This document shows positions 33,491 to 44,865 of a DNA stretch of 64,000 nucleotides, piece by piece. Each line of letters starts with the position of its first letter. The first letter of the stretch is position 1. The notes beneath the pieces were generated by a model. The model did no database searches. It had not been told where the DNA came from and saw only the letters and a program-made list of their open reading frames with translations. Made by a program: the position numbers and the translations under genes. Source of the stretch: Amycolatopsis decaplanina DSM 44594 (GTDB lineage Bacteria > Actinomycetota > Actinomycetes > Mycobacteriales > Pseudonocardiaceae); NCBI RefSeq assembly GCF_000342005.1, contig NZ_AOHO01000032.1:78672-142671 (forward strand), read 5' to 3'.

Positions 33491-35000
33491 TCTTCGCGGG
33501 GTCACGGCTGAGGAAGGCCTGACCGCCGGTGGGCGCGACGAGCTGCCCGAGTTCGGTCTCGTCGGCCTCCGGGCCGATCCCGATGGCGACCAACGGCACC
33601 GGGCGGTCCCTCTCGCGCAGCTTTCCCAGCTCGGCCACCAGGTTCTCACGGCTGATGCCGTGGGGATCGGTGTCGCGGCCGTCGGTCATCACGACGACCA
33701 GGTTCAGCTTCCCCGGCTCCCATTCCTTGTACGCCAGCCGATAGATGTCGAGGACGCTGTCGTAGAGACCGGTCTGCCCGTCCGGCACGGCGCGGACGGC
33801 GCGCAACCGGTCGACGGCGGCCAGCTGCTGCCCGACCGGCGCCATCGGCAGGATCTCCCGGTAGTCACGGTCACCGTCCATTTTGGTCGCGAAGGCCAGA
33901 AAACGGATCTGTGATGTGGGTTTGAACAGGTGCAGGGCGTTCTCGGCCGCCTCCAGCGTGATCCGGAGGCGGGATTTGCCGGTTCCCGGCACCGGGGCGC
34001 TCATCGACCCGGAAACGTCGATGAGGACCTGCACCCGGGCGCTCATGTTCACTCCGGCCCATTGCCTGAGCGTTTTGTCGACCTCGGCGGAGTCCGGGAT
34101 CTCGGCACTGCGCTGCCCCTGTGCCGAAACGCGCTGATCGGTTTCGGTCAGCCGCAACGCTTGTCCGCCCGGGGCGCGCAGATCGGACCGCGTGCCGGTC
34201 GCGGCGCCGTGGAGCAGGGCGCGTTTCAGTTCCGCGACGGCCTTGCCCTGCTGCTGATTCCCACCCGCGATCTCGACGAACGGGTAGTCGAGCGCCGGGG
34301 CCGCGGGGGAGTACGCGGCCACCAGCGCGGTCTCGTCGCCGGAAAGCTCGGAGTTGTGCCGCAGCACGGCGTTCTCCGACGCGGGGAACACCGTCGCGCC
34401 GGAAGTGGCGGCGGAGAACTTCCGGAGCAAGGCGACGTACGCGGCTGCCGGATCCGAGGCACCCTTCGCGACATCGCGGAGCGCCAGTAGCGCGGAAACA
34501 CCGACGGGGTCGCGCACCGGGTCCGGCATTCCGGCGACGACCTCGGCGCCGCCGAGCACTTCCGGCCAGGTCAGCGGCTTGCGGGGCCAGCCGAGCCCTT
34601 GCGCGACCGGTTCCGCGACCGCGAGTACCACCGGCGAACTGGCGATCGACGGCCCGGAAACCGGAACACCGTCGGCCCGCCTCAGGAACAGCGTCGAGGA
34701 CGGGATCCAGACTTGGGGCTTGGGCGCGGTCCCGGACAACTCCTCCGCCATTTGGAAGGATTCCCTGGCCTGGACGTCGAATGTGACACACGCGAGGCCG
34801 AGGTCGCGGGCGGCCTGGGTGACGGCGGGGGCGATGTCGGGCGACGCGGCGACGACCACCCGCGCGGGCTCGCACTCGGGTTCGGAACGCGCCATGACCA
34901 CGGCCACCCAGGTGGCCGCGCCGAGCACGGCCGCCAGCGCGAGCGCCAGTAGCGGTAGCAGTATCCGTCTTCGGGTCCGGGCGGTGGCGTGGCGTCCCAT
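33441..35000 (-). CDS. substrate-binding-like plus VWA domain membrane-anchored protein
   Basis: 519 residues from ATG at 35000. One N-terminal transmembrane segment (~residues 12-35) anchors it. Residues ~40-290 resemble a periplasmic solute-binding fold (VVVAASPDIAPAVTQAARDL, later PVVLAVAEPVAQGLGWP). Residues ~325-510 are a VWA domain with intact MIDAS DVSGSMS and later TDGRDTDPHG. This architecture is common in Actinobacteria and of unknown function, perhaps an extracellular adhesion or sensing protein. No channel or ATPase partner is adjacent. The 3' end overlaps the permease gene by 50 bp. Confidence 0.88.
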   Translation of the reverse strand: MGRHATARTRRRILLPLLALALAAVLGAATWVAVVMARSEPECEPARVVVAASPDIAPAVTQAARDLGLACVTFDVQARESFQMAEELSGTAPKPQVWIPSSTLFLRRADGVPVSGPSIASSPVVLAVAEPVAQGLGWPRKPLTWPEVLGGAEVVAGMPDPVRDPVGVSALLALRDVAKGASDPAAAYVALLRKFSAATSGATVFPASENAVLRHNSELSGDETALVAAYSPAAPALDYPFVEIAGGNQQQGKAVAELKRALLHGAATGTRSDLRAPGGQALRLTETDQRVSAQGQRSAEIPDSAEVDKTLRQWAGVNMSARVQVLIDVSGSMSAPVPGTGKSRLRITLEAAENALHLFKPTSQIRFLAFATKMDGDRDYREILPMAPVGQQLAAVDRLRAVRAVPDGQTGLYDSVLDIYRLAYKEWEPGKLNLVVVMTDGRDTDPHGISRENLVAELGKLRERDRPVPLVAIGIGPEADETELGQLVAPTGGQAFLSRDPAKIKEVFYGALGRIAGAG

Positions 35001-35081
35001 CGACTCTCCCGGCATCGGGGTTCGAGGAGCGTCCGAGGGTACGCCGACAGCCCCCTTAGGGGAAGGCTGTCCGCCCACCAG

Positions 35082-35127
35082 CTCGTGAGTGGTAAGGACG
35101 GTTAGAACCGTCCTTACCACTCACGAG
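35082..35127. repeat. 46-bp palindrome (solo copy C)
   Basis: Perfect palindromic arms (CTCGTGAGTGGTAAGGACGG onward) around central AG, six bases past the rnj stop. Compared with copy B, the A at arm position 13 is matched by a T in the other arm, a paired change. Confidence 0.88.
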
Positions 35128-35133
35128 TCCTGG

Positions 35134-37952
<2,819 letters not shown>

Positions 37953-39452
37953 CTATTTGACCTTGGTCGTGATCTGCGAGGGGATCTGACTCCCGTCGGC
38001 CTTGGCGAGCAGGCAGAGGAAGCCGCGCGAATAGTTATGGTCTTCCTCGTTGGGCGGCCGGTTCCATTCGGCTTCGGTCGGGACGACCGGACGCCAGATG
38101 AGGGACGTCCGCTGCTGCGGCGGGACGACGTTCGAGTTGAAGGTCGCCGAACACAGCGACTCGGCGATCCGGTTGACCGCGTCCGCACCGGGATACACCG
38201 CGACCTGGGCGTCGTCGTCCGAATAGGACTGGACGTCGAGCAGGCTCCCTTTGGAGAAGACCTCCAGCAGGTGGTCCTTGTCGCAGCTGACGTTGTCGTT
38301 CAGGTTGATGCCCTCTTTGAGCGGCACGTTGTAGCAGTCCCCGGACGAGCCGAGCTTGACCTGGCCGTTGATGCCGTAGGTCAGTGTCGCCTGCGCCTGC
38401 GAAGTCCCCTTCGGCGCGGCCATCCAGCGGCCGAGGAAGATCCCGCCGACCAGGGCGCCGATCACGGCGACCGCGGCCAGGCTCAGCCACAGCGGACGCA
38501 GGTTGCGCTTCGCCGGGGCCGGGGCGAGCCGGGTCATCGGCTGGCCGGGCTGCAGCATCGCGGTGCCACCCGAGGGCGGCGTCGGCTGGGACTGCACGCC
38601 CTGCGCGGCCGCGAGCAGGCTGCGCACCTGGTCGTAGGACATGCGTGCCTCGGGTTTGGTGACCAGCAGGCCGAGGATCGCGGCGGCCAGCGGGCCCTGG
38701 ACCCGGGTCAGGTACGGGGCCTCGGTCATGATGGCGTGCAGTGTCGCGGCGGTGGTCGACCGTTCGAACGCGACGATGCCCTCCGCGGCGAAGAACAGCG
38801 TCGTACCCAGCGACCAGAGGTCGGATTCGGGCATCGCGTCGCGGCCTTCGACCCGCTCCGGCGCCATGAACGCGGGCGAGCCGACGATCATGCCACTGGT
38901 GGTCAGGCGCGGGTCGTCGGCGGCGTGCGCGATGCCGAAGTCGGTGAGCTTCACCCGGCCGTCCGGCGCGACCATGATGTTCGCCGGTTTCACGTCGCGG
39001 TGCACGATCCCGGCGGCGTGCGCGGCCCGCAGCGCGGACAGCACCCGCTCCCCCACCAGCGCGATCTGCTGGGCGGGCATAGGGCCGCGGTCGCGCACCA
39101 GGTCGGCCAGCGTCGGCGCCTCGACCAGTTCCATCACGATGTAGGTGGCGCCGTTTTCGGTGACGACGTCGTACACGGTGACGACGGCCGGATCGTTGAG
39201 GCGCCCGGCGGAGCGGACCTCGCGCAGCATCCGCTCCGTCAGCACCGAGGCGTCCTCGGGAGCGTTCGGGAACTTCAGCTCCTTGATCGCCACCTGACGG
39301 CCGATCACCTGATCCTGCGCGCGCCAGACGATGCCCATCCCGCCGCGGCCGAGCTCGCCCAGCAGGGCGTATCGACCGGCGATGATCCGCGCGCCGGCGG
39401 CCTGATGCGTCTGCTGGGGCGGCCCGTACGGACGGGTGTGTTCGTCGGTCAA
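37953..39452 (-). CDS. membrane serine/threonine protein kinase
   Basis: 499 residues from a TTG start at 39452, ten bases after AAGGAG. The kinase domain has GRGGMG (residues 36-41), VAIKELK (Lys57), HRDVKPAN (151-158) and DFGIA (171-175). One transmembrane helix at 321-341 is followed by an extracellular ~155-residue domain with four cysteines (GDCYNV, SCDKDH, ESLCSA, FLCLLA) and no PASTA repeats. It resembles Pkn-type sensors with a septum-like external domain. Lies between the ACT/thyX genes and dapA, same strand, 111 bp before dapA. Signal and substrates unknown. Confidence 0.93.
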   Translation of the reverse strand: MTDEHTRPYGPPQQTHQAAGARIIAGRYALLGELGRGGMGIVWRAQDQVIGRQVAIKELKFPNAPEDASVLTERMLREVRSAGRLNDPAVVTVYDVVTENGATYIVMELVEAPTLADLVRDRGPMPAQQIALVGERVLSALRAAHAAGIVHRDVKPANIMVAPDGRVKLTDFGIAHAADDPRLTTSGMIVGSPAFMAPERVEGRDAMPESDLWSLGTTLFFAAEGIVAFERSTTAATLHAIMTEAPYLTRVQGPLAAAILGLLVTKPEARMSYDQVRSLLAAAQGVQSQPTPPSGGTAMLQPGQPMTRLAPAPAKRNLRPLWLSLAAVAVIGALVGGIFLGRWMAAPKGTSQAQATLTYGINGQVKLGSSGDCYNVPLKEGINLNDNVSCDKDHLLEVFSKGSLLDVQSYSDDDAQVAVYPGADAVNRIAESLCSATFNSNVVPPQQRTSLIWRPVVPTEAEWNRPPNEEDHNYSRGFLCLLAKADGSQIPSQITTKVK

Positions 39453-39534
39453 GGTTCGGTGCTCCTTCGGTTCGCGCAGGATGCTGACTCGGACCCGTTC
39501 GCGTCCCGAAAGGTTCCTTCGCCCGGCTGGTGAA

Positions 39535-39927
39535 TCAGACCGTGACCTCGTGCCCGGCTTCCCGGAGCGCCTTCACCGCGCGCTCCAGCTCCGAAGCCCG
39601 GACCAGCACGTGGTCGGTGTCGAAGGTGGACATCGAGAACAGCGCCACCCCGGCGGCGGCCAGTTCGCTCGACAGCGCCGCGATGATGCCGGTCAGCGTG
39701 AAGGCCAGCGGCCCGCGGACCGACAGCAGCCGCCAGCCGTCCTCGACGGTGGCCCCGGCCGGCGCGAGACCGGCCGGGCAGATCACCGACAACTCCTCCG
39801 GCGTCCGTGTGAGGGAGATCAGCACTGGCTCGCCGGGGTCGAGCAGGTTCGCCGGTACCGGCGCGTCCGGGGCGAGGCGGGCGACCGCGTACTCGCCGGG
39901 CCGGACGTCGATCGCGAGGCGTCGCAT
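39535..39927 (-). CDS. ACT-domain protein (CASTOR/ACT7-like)
   Basis: 130 residues from ATG at 39927, which shares one base with the thyX stop. Two ACT-like halves: EYAVARLAPDAPVPANLLDP with ISLTRTPEELSVICP, and GPLAFTLTGIIAALSSELAA with VALFSMSTFDTDHVLVRASE. No enzymatic domain is attached. Stand-alone proteins of this type bind amino acids and may act as regulators. Translational coupling to thyX is likely; ligand and target are unknown. Confidence 0.85.
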   Translation of the reverse strand: MRRLAIDVRPGEYAVARLAPDAPVPANLLDPGEPVLISLTRTPEELSVICPAGLAPAGATVEDGWRLLSVRGPLAFTLTGIIAALSSELAAAGVALFSMSTFDTDHVLVRASELERAVKALREAGHEVTV

Positions 39928-40679
39928 CAGCCCTCGAGAACCTTCGGGCTGGAAGCGACCTCGGTGCCGTCGGGCAGCGCGGAGATGGTGAAGTCCGCGA
40001 ACACATTGCTCGAGGCCTTCTGCAGCTCGCGCAGGCACTCGATGGCCAGGGCGCGGATCTCGACGTCGGCGTGCTCGGTGGCGCGCATCGCGATGAAGTG
40101 CCGCCAGGCGCGGTAGTTGCCGGTGACCACGATGCGGGTCTCGGTCGCGTTCGGCAGCACGGCGCGGGCGGCCTGGCGGGCCTGCTTGCGGCGCAGGGTC
40201 GCGCTCGGCACGTCGGCGAACTTCTCCTCCAGCCCGGCGAGCAGTTCGGTGTAGGCGTCGACGGCGGCCTGCGAGGCGGCGAGGAACTTCGCGTGCAGTT
40301 CGGGGTCCTGTGCGATGACGTCGGGCTCGACGAACGCGGCGTCGCGCTCCGGGACGTAGCGCTGCGAGAGCTGCGAGTAGGAGAAGTGCCGGTGGCGGAT
40401 CAGCTCGTGCGTCAGCGACCGGGAGATCCCGGTGATGTAGAAGCTGACGGACCCGTGCTCCAGCACCGACAGGTGACCGACGTCGATGATGTGCTCGAGG
40501 TAGCCGGCGTTGGTGGCCGTCTTCGGGTTCGGCTTCTTCCAGGACTGGTAGCAGGCCCGGCCCGCGAATTCGGCCAGCGCCTCACCACCGTCGGCATCGG
40601 TCGACCACGGTACGTCCGACGGCGGGAAGAACTCCGTCTTCGCGATCAGTTGAACCTTGGGTGACACGGTCTCGGCCAC
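39927..40679 (-). CDS. thyX: flavin-dependent thymidylate synthase
   Basis: 250 residues from GTG at 40679, seven bases after AAAGGAG; an upstream in-frame extension to 40745 is unlikely. The ThyX motif [14 protein letters not shown] begins at residue 95. Uses FAD, NADPH and methylene-tetrahydrofolate to convert dUMP to d[17 protein letters not shown] and [20 protein letters not shown] (split across the C-terminal half) are also typical. Upstream of ACT-kinase-dapA-rnj on the same strand. Confidence 0.96.
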   Translation of the reverse strand: MAETVSPKVQLIAKTEFFPPSDVPWSTDADGGEALAEFAGRACYQSWKKPNPKTATNAGYLEHIIDVGHLSVLEHGSVSFYITGISRSLTHELIRHRHFSYSQLSQRYVPERDAAFVEPDVIAQDPELHAKFLAASQAAVDAYTELLAGLEEKFADVPSATLRRKQARQAARAVLPNATETRIVVTGNYRAWRHFIAMRATEHADVEIRALAIECLRELQKASSNVFADFTISALPDGTEVASSPKVLEG

Positions 40680-40751
40680 GTTCGCACTCCTTTTCGACCC
40701 CTGCTCCACGACTCCGGGCAGCGTAACCGCAGCCGTCTCTGACACCCCGAC

Positions 40752-40812
40752 GACATCACGGTGACGTCATCGGCTCCTTGACTGACATCACATGTGACGC
40801 CATAGTGGTGTC
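40752..40812 (+). promoter_or_regulatory. leaderless promoter with two palindromic operators
   Basis: TTGACT (40778-40783), a 17-bp spacer and CATAGT (40801-40806) are followed by only six bases before the ATG at 40813. The spacer carries TGACATCACATGTGACGCCA (40783-40802), a 20-bp palindrome with a perfect 10-bp centre. A related site GACATCACGGTGACGTC lies at 40752-40768. Both sites share GACATCAC and TGACG. Confidence 0.65.
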
Positions 40813-41337
40813 ATGGATCTGACGCCGTACATCACAAGCCTTCGCGAGGACCTCGCGAACACGGCTTCGGCCGGCGACGAGCAGACGCGGCGCGCTGCCG
40901 CGCTGCTGTCGTCGGCGCTGGAGCCGGCCGCCCGGCTGACCATCATGAACGCCCTCGCCGACCTGGCGGCCGAAGTGACCTCCGCGTTGCCGGGGCACGT
41001 CGTCGACGTCCGGCTCGACGGCCGCGACGTACGCGTTGTCGTCACCGGCTCCGCCGAGGGCGCCGAGCAGTCCGCGCCCCGCCACGAGGCGCCGCGGGAG
41101 ACCCCCCGCCCGCCCAAGGTGGACACGGGCGACATCACCCGCATCACGCTGCGCCTGTTCGAGCAGGTCAAGGGTCAGGCCGAAGCCGCCGCCGCCGCTC
41201 AGGGCGTTTCGCTGAACACGTTCGTCTCGCAGGCCGTCCAGGGGGCGCTGGGCAAGAGCGGGAGCGAGCACTGGCACTACAAGCAGAAGCCGGGCGGCGG
41301 TGCCGGTTCGCACCTGCACGGCTGGGTCCAGGGCTGA
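40813..41337 (+). CDS. HicB/ribbon-helix-helix-like regulator
   Basis: 174 residues, ATG at 40813 with a leaderless-type promoter. Residues ~1-65 are helical, then a Pro/Arg linker and a ribbon-helix-helix-like segment at ~105-140 (ITRITLRLFEQVKGQAEAAA, VSLNTFVSQAVQGAL). The C-terminus is His/Trp/Gly-rich (EHWHYKQKPGGGAGSHLHGW). It resembles proteins annotated as HicB-family antitoxins, but no HicA toxin gene is next to it. The partner is a DUF4097 protein 10 bp downstream. Likely an autoregulated DNA-binding protein. Confidence 0.75.
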   Translation: MDLTPYITSLREDLANTASAGDEQTRRAAALLSSALEPAARLTIMNALADLAAEVTSALPGHVVDVRLDGRDVRVVVTGSAEGAEQSAPRHEAPRETPRPPKVDTGDITRITLRLFEQVKGQAEAAAAAQGVSLNTFVSQAVQGALGKSGSEHWHYKQKPGGGAGSHLHGWVQG

Positions 41338-41347
41338 GGGGACGGAA

Positions 41348-42256
41348 ATGACCGAGGAAAGCATTCCCGCCGGTGAAGAGACCGTGCGCGTCGAGGACTT
41401 CGAGGCCGAAGGCCCGATCGAGATCGACGTGAGCGTGGCCATCGGCCGGGTGACCATCGAACTGACCGGCGAGAGCGGGGTCCACGCCGAGGTCCGCCGG
41501 GACGGCGGCGAACAGCAGCCGTGGGTGGACGGGATGACGAGCCTGCTCAGCTGGGTCGGGGAACGCTTCGGCGACCAGCTCGGCGGTTCGCCGGCTGCGT
41601 CGGCGGGCGACGCCGTGGCGCAGACGCGGATCGAGAAGGTCGGCAACCGGCTGGTCGTCCAGGCGCCGAAGGCCTGGCAGCTGAAGAACGTCCCGCTCGC
41701 CGTGAGCGTCCGGGCGCCCGCCGGTTCACATCTGGAGGTGCGGGCCGGGGCGGCCGACGTCACGGTCACCGGCTCCGCCGGGCGGGCCGACCTCCTGACC
41801 GGCGCGGGCAAGATCGGCCTCGAACGGGCCGACGGTTCGGCGATCGTCCGCACCGGCACCGGCGACATCAAGCTCGGCCCGACGCTGTCCGGCCTCCAGT
41901 TGCGCACCGGCAGCGGGTCCGTGGAGGCGTCCTCCGTGAGCGGTTCGGCCACGGTCGCGACCGGAACGGGTGACGTCTGGCTCGGCGAGGTCGCGGGCGA
42001 GGTCCTGGCGCGCACCGGCAGCGGCTCCCTCTCGGTGGCGGACGCCGCCTCCGGGACGCTGGAGCTGACCACCGGATCGGGTGAGGTCCGGGTCGGGATC
42101 CGCGGCGGCGTTCAGGCGGAGATCGACCTTTCGTCGACGACCGGATCGGTATCGAGCGAACTGGACGTCGCGGAGACCGCCCCCTCGGAGGTCTCGCTGA
42201 AGGTGCGGGCGCGCACCGGCACCGGCGACGCGGTGGTGACCAGCGCGGCCCGGTGA
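41348..42256 (+). CDS. DUF4097 beta-strand repeat protein
   Basis: 302 residues from ATG at 41348 behind GGGGACGG. After an acidic start, the C-terminal two thirds are repeated short strands with recurring GTGD and TGSGS turns (RTGTGDIKLG, RTGSGSVEAS, ATGTGDVWLG, RTGSGSLSVA), a right-handed beta-solenoid typical of DUF4097. No signal peptide or membrane helix. Ten bp after the HicB-like gene, so co-expressed with it. Family function is unknown; related proteins sit near regulators and membrane-stress genes. Confidence 0.85.
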   Translation: MTEESIPAGEETVRVEDFEAEGPIEIDVSVAIGRVTIELTGESGVHAEVRRDGGEQQPWVDGMTSLLSWVGERFGDQLGGSPAASAGDAVAQTRIEKVGNRLVVQAPKAWQLKNVPLAVSVRAPAGSHLEVRAGAADVTVTGSAGRADLLTGAGKIGLERADGSAIVRTGTGDIKLGPTLSGLQLRTGSGSVEASSVSGSATVATGTGDVWLGEVAGEVLARTGSGSLSVADAASGTLELTTGSGEVRVGIRGGVQAEIDLSSTTGSVSSELDVAETAPSEVSLKVRARTGTGDAVVTSAAR

Positions 42257-42279
42257 GGCCGCTGACCGCGGGGCGAGCT

Positions 42280-42332
42280 GCCCCGAGCGCCACGCTTGAG
42301 ACACTCAACGTCCCGGGCGTGGCGCTCGGGGC
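42280..42332. terminator. 16-bp hairpin between convergent genes
   Basis: Arms GCCCCGAGCGCCACGC (42280-42295) and its exact complement (42317-42332) with a 21-nt loop. On the minus strand the loop contains GGGACGTTGAGTGTC, the same apex as other hairpins here. Lies 16 bp past the YcaQ-like stop and 23 bp past the DUF4097 stop. Confidence 0.75.
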
Positions 42333-42348
42333 ATTCCGCGCGGGGTCG

Positions 42349-43569
42349 CTAGCGCACGAGGCGGGCAAGGACGGGAGCGAGGTCGCCCCGCTCCCCCACC
42401 GCGACCCCGTCCAGCCCCTGCCATTCCGCCATCAGCCGCAGCTCGCCCGCCAGCTCACTGGCGACCCGCGCGACGTCCACCCCAGGCTCGGCGAAGGCGC
42501 CCTGGACGCGAAGCACCCCGGCGGCGCGGTCGGCCTTGAGGTCGACCCGGCCGACGAGTTCGCCGTCGAGCAGGAACGGGAACACGTAGTACCCGTAGAT
42601 CCGCTTCGGCTCGGGCACGTAGATCTCGATGCGGTAGAAGAAGTCGAAGATGCGCTCGGTGCGGGCGCGTTCCCAGATCAGCGGGTCGAACGGCGACAGC
42701 AGGGCCCGGCCGGTGACCGACCTCGGCGCCTTCGCCGCGACGTGCCGGTACGCCGGGGCGGGCCAGCCGTCCACGATCACCGGTTCCAGCACACCCGCGT
42801 CGACGAGTTCCGCCACCGCCCGCTTGCTGACGTCCGGGCCGAGCCGGTAGTAGTCCCGCAGGTCCGGTTCGGTGCCGATGCCCAGCGCGAGGGCCGCGCG
42901 GTTGATCAATTCGCGGGCGCCTTCCTCCGGGCTCACGTTCAGCGAAAGGATCTCCGGCGGCACGACCCGTTCGGTCAGGTCGTACAACCGCTCGAACGAC
43001 CGGCGCGTGCCGGTGGTCAGCTGACCCATGCCGAAGAGCCACTCGCAGGCCTTCTTGACCTCCGACCGCTCCCACCACGAGCCGGGCTTGCCACGACCCG
43101 ATTCGCTCTCCAGCGCACGCTCGATGCCACCCGCGCCGATCGGCCCCTGTTCCTTGACCACGGTCAGGATGTCGTCCACCAGCTGGGGCGTCTGCTCCAG
43201 CACCCGCGCGTAGTTCGTCCACCAGCCCATGCGCTTCGCCCCGGACCGCAGGAGCGGCCAGTCCGCCACCGGCAGCAGACTCGCCTCGTGCGCCCAGGAT
43301 TCGACCAGCATCCGGGGTTTGCGGGCGGAATGGGACCAGGCCGCGTCGTCCACCAGCGCGGGCTCGTACGAGCCGAGCCGGGAGAACAGCGGCATGTAGT
43401 GCGCGCGGACCGCGACGTTCACCGAATCCAGTTGCAGCAACTGGATTCGCGACAGCACGCGCTGCAGATGCCTTCTCGTCACCGCTCCGCTCGGACGCGC
43501 GTCGGCGAACCCCTGTGCGGCCAGGGCGATCCGGCGCGCGACCGGGCCGCTGATGGTCGTAGTGCTCAT
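42349..43569 (-). CDS. YcaQ/AlkX-family winged-helix DNA glycosylase
   Basis: 406 residues from ATG at 43569 (a GTG at 43593 is in frame). HTH_42/YcaQ layout: N-terminal RRIALAAQGFADARP, the catalytic Q-x-D motif in LLQLDSVNV (~residues 44-52), APYRH-like APAYRHVAAK, LLSPFDPLIWERARTERIFD and VGRVDLKADR near the C-terminus. YcaQ unhooks interstrand crosslinks and removes alkylated bases; Streptomyces relatives (AZL) give self-resistance to DNA-alkylating antibiotics. No biosynthetic genes are nearby, so a general repair role is likelier. Confidence 0.9.
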   Translation of the reverse strand: MSTTTISGPVARRIALAAQGFADARPSGAVTRRHLQRVLSRIQLLQLDSVNVAVRAHYMPLFSRLGSYEPALVDDAAWSHSARKPRMLVESWAHEASLLPVADWPLLRSGAKRMGWWTNYARVLEQTPQLVDDILTVVKEQGPIGAGGIERALESESGRGKPGSWWERSEVKKACEWLFGMGQLTTGTRRSFERLYDLTERVVPPEILSLNVSPEEGARELINRAALALGIGTEPDLRDYYRLGPDVSKRAVAELVDAGVLEPVIVDGWPAPAYRHVAAKAPRSVTGRALLSPFDPLIWERARTERIFDFFYRIEIYVPEPKRIYGYYVFPFLLDGELVGRVDLKADRAAGVLRVQGAFAEPGVDVARVASELAGELRLMAEWQGLDGVAVGERGDLAPVLARLVR

Positions 43570-43682
43570 CGTCGGAATGGTGCCATCCGCCACCGACAGT
43601 TTCCGGCGGTCCGGCTACATCCGCCTTCCTCCCCACCCCCACCCTCAATGGATGGAGCTTCGCTCCGCTGTAGGTTTCCCGT

Positions 43683-44243
43683 ATGGCCGCCGCCGAAGTC
43701 CGCCCAGCAGTCGTGTCCGACGCCCCCGAAATCGCCCGTATCCAGCGCGACACCTGGCGAAGTGCCTACACGGAGCTGCTCGGCGAAGCGGCCGTCGCCG
43801 GACTCGACATCGAGGAACTCGAAAAGACCTGGACCGAAACGATCGAGTACCCGGGCACGCGCGTCTTCCTTGCCACCGAAGGCGAGTTCACCGTCGGTTT
43901 CTGCGTCGCGGGCCGCGCCCCGGTGAGCGAGGTGGCCACCGCCGACGGCTCGCTGCCCGATGACGCTTCGACGACGGCGCTCATCGCCTCGCTGCTGGTC
44001 GAGCCGCGCTGGGGACGGCGCGGGCACGCGGGACGGCTGCTGGCGAACGCGTCCGCCTGGCTGCGCGCGGACGGCGCCACGCGCGGGATCAGCTGGGTCG
44101 CCCAGACCGACCACGCGTCACTGGGCTTCTTCCGCCGCGCGGGCTGGTCGCCCGACGGAACCGTCCGCATCCTCGACACCGGAAGCACGAACGTGCGCGA
44201 AGTCCGGCTCACCGGCGGCCTCGACCTCGAGCTCACTCCCTGA
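43683..44243 (+). CDS. GNAT acetyltransferase
   Basis: 186 residues. ATG lies six bases after TAGGTT (leaderless type). EVRPAVVSDAPEIARIQRDT opens the GNAT fold, SLLVEPRWGRRGHAGRLLAN (~residues 101-120) is the acetyl-CoA loop, and DHASLGFFRRAGWSPDGTVR the C-terminal strand. Substrate not predictable. Its last 126 bp are antisense to the 3' end of the GtrA gene, an unusually long convergent overlap. Confidence 0.9.
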   Translation: MAAAEVRPAVVSDAPEIARIQRDTWRSAYTELLGEAAVAGLDIEELEKTWTETIEYPGTRVFLATEGEFTVGFCVAGRAPVSEVATADGSLPDDASTTALIASLLVEPRWGRRGHAGRLLANASAWLRADGATRGISWVAQTDHASLGFFRRAGWSPDGTVRILDTGSTNVREVRLTGGLDLELTP

Positions 44244-44717
44244 CTTCGCGAACACGACCCAGCGCATCACCGCGTACATGAAGACGCCTTCGCACGCCCC
44301 GGCGATGAGCCGGGAGAGGCGGTAGTCGACGCCCAGCGCGGCCAATCCCGCGCCGACGCCGAGCAGGAACGCCACGTAGTTGATGACGATCGCGATGACG
44401 TACAGCACCGCCTGCCTGCCGACGGGTGCGTGCGAGCGGAAGTTCATGCTGCGGTTCAGCACGAAGCTCAACCCGAACGCCGTCGCGTACGCGAGCGTGA
44501 TCGCCAGCCACACCGGCAGGCCGAGCCGGCCGCGAAGCAGGGTCAGCAGGATCAGGTCGACCCCGAAGGTGAACCCGTTGATGAGCGCGAAACCGAGGAA
44601 ACTCGGCGCCACCAGCCGGGAAAGCCCGAAGGGGAGGCGCCGGACCACGGCCGCGCAGAAGTCGGCGAAGCGATCCGCGAAACCCTTGCCGCGGACCGCG
44701 TCGTGCACGTCGGCCAC
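44118..44717 (-). CDS. GtrA-family membrane protein
   Basis: 199 residues from GTG at 44717, with CATGCT six bases upstream. Four transmembrane helices (~residues 35-160): SFLGFALINGFTFGVDLILL, LGLPVWLAITLAYATAFGLS, AVLYVIAIVINYVAFLLGVG and VFMYAVMRWVVF. The FVLNRSMNFRSH loop is the GtrA signature. The family moves lipid-linked sugars or decorates cell-wall polysaccharides. The last ~42 residues past RWVVFAK are hydrophilic, lie antisense to the GNAT gene, and are not part of the family core. Confidence 0.85.
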   Translation of the reverse strand: MADVHDAVRGKGFADRFADFCAAVVRRLPFGLSRLVAPSFLGFALINGFTFGVDLILLTLLRGRLGLPVWLAITLAYATAFGLSFVLNRSMNFRSHAPVGRQAVLYVIAIVINYVAFLLGVGAGLAALGVDYRLSRLIAGACEGVFMYAVMRWVVFAKSGSELEVEAAGEPDFAHVRASGVEDADGSVGRPARAAEEAQ

Positions 44718-44865
44718 GGATCCAGCATGGCAGCGGCAGGTGGCCGCGAGCCGACGAACAGGTGATCTTCTGGTGCGGCCGGAAGCCGGGAACGGGGGCT
44801 GGCCCCAGTGCGTCCTGGTTTTCAGCTGCTAACTTGGAGAGAACGAAGATAACGGGGAGGCAACG

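Noticed and set aside
35089..35120. Peptide starts reading MVRTVLTVLTTHE and similar near several genes
   Set aside because: These are translations of the 46-bp palindrome and recur wherever it occurs; not genuine N-termini.
40813..42256. HicAB toxin-antitoxin system
   Set aside because: The first protein resembles HicB-type antitoxins, but no HicA-like toxin gene is adjacent and the partner is a DUF4097 protein.
42349..43569. Self-resistance gene of a DNA-alkylating antibiotic cluster
   Set aside because: The YcaQ/AlkX-type glycosylase is surrounded by unrelated housekeeping and orphan genes; no biosynthetic enzymes are present.
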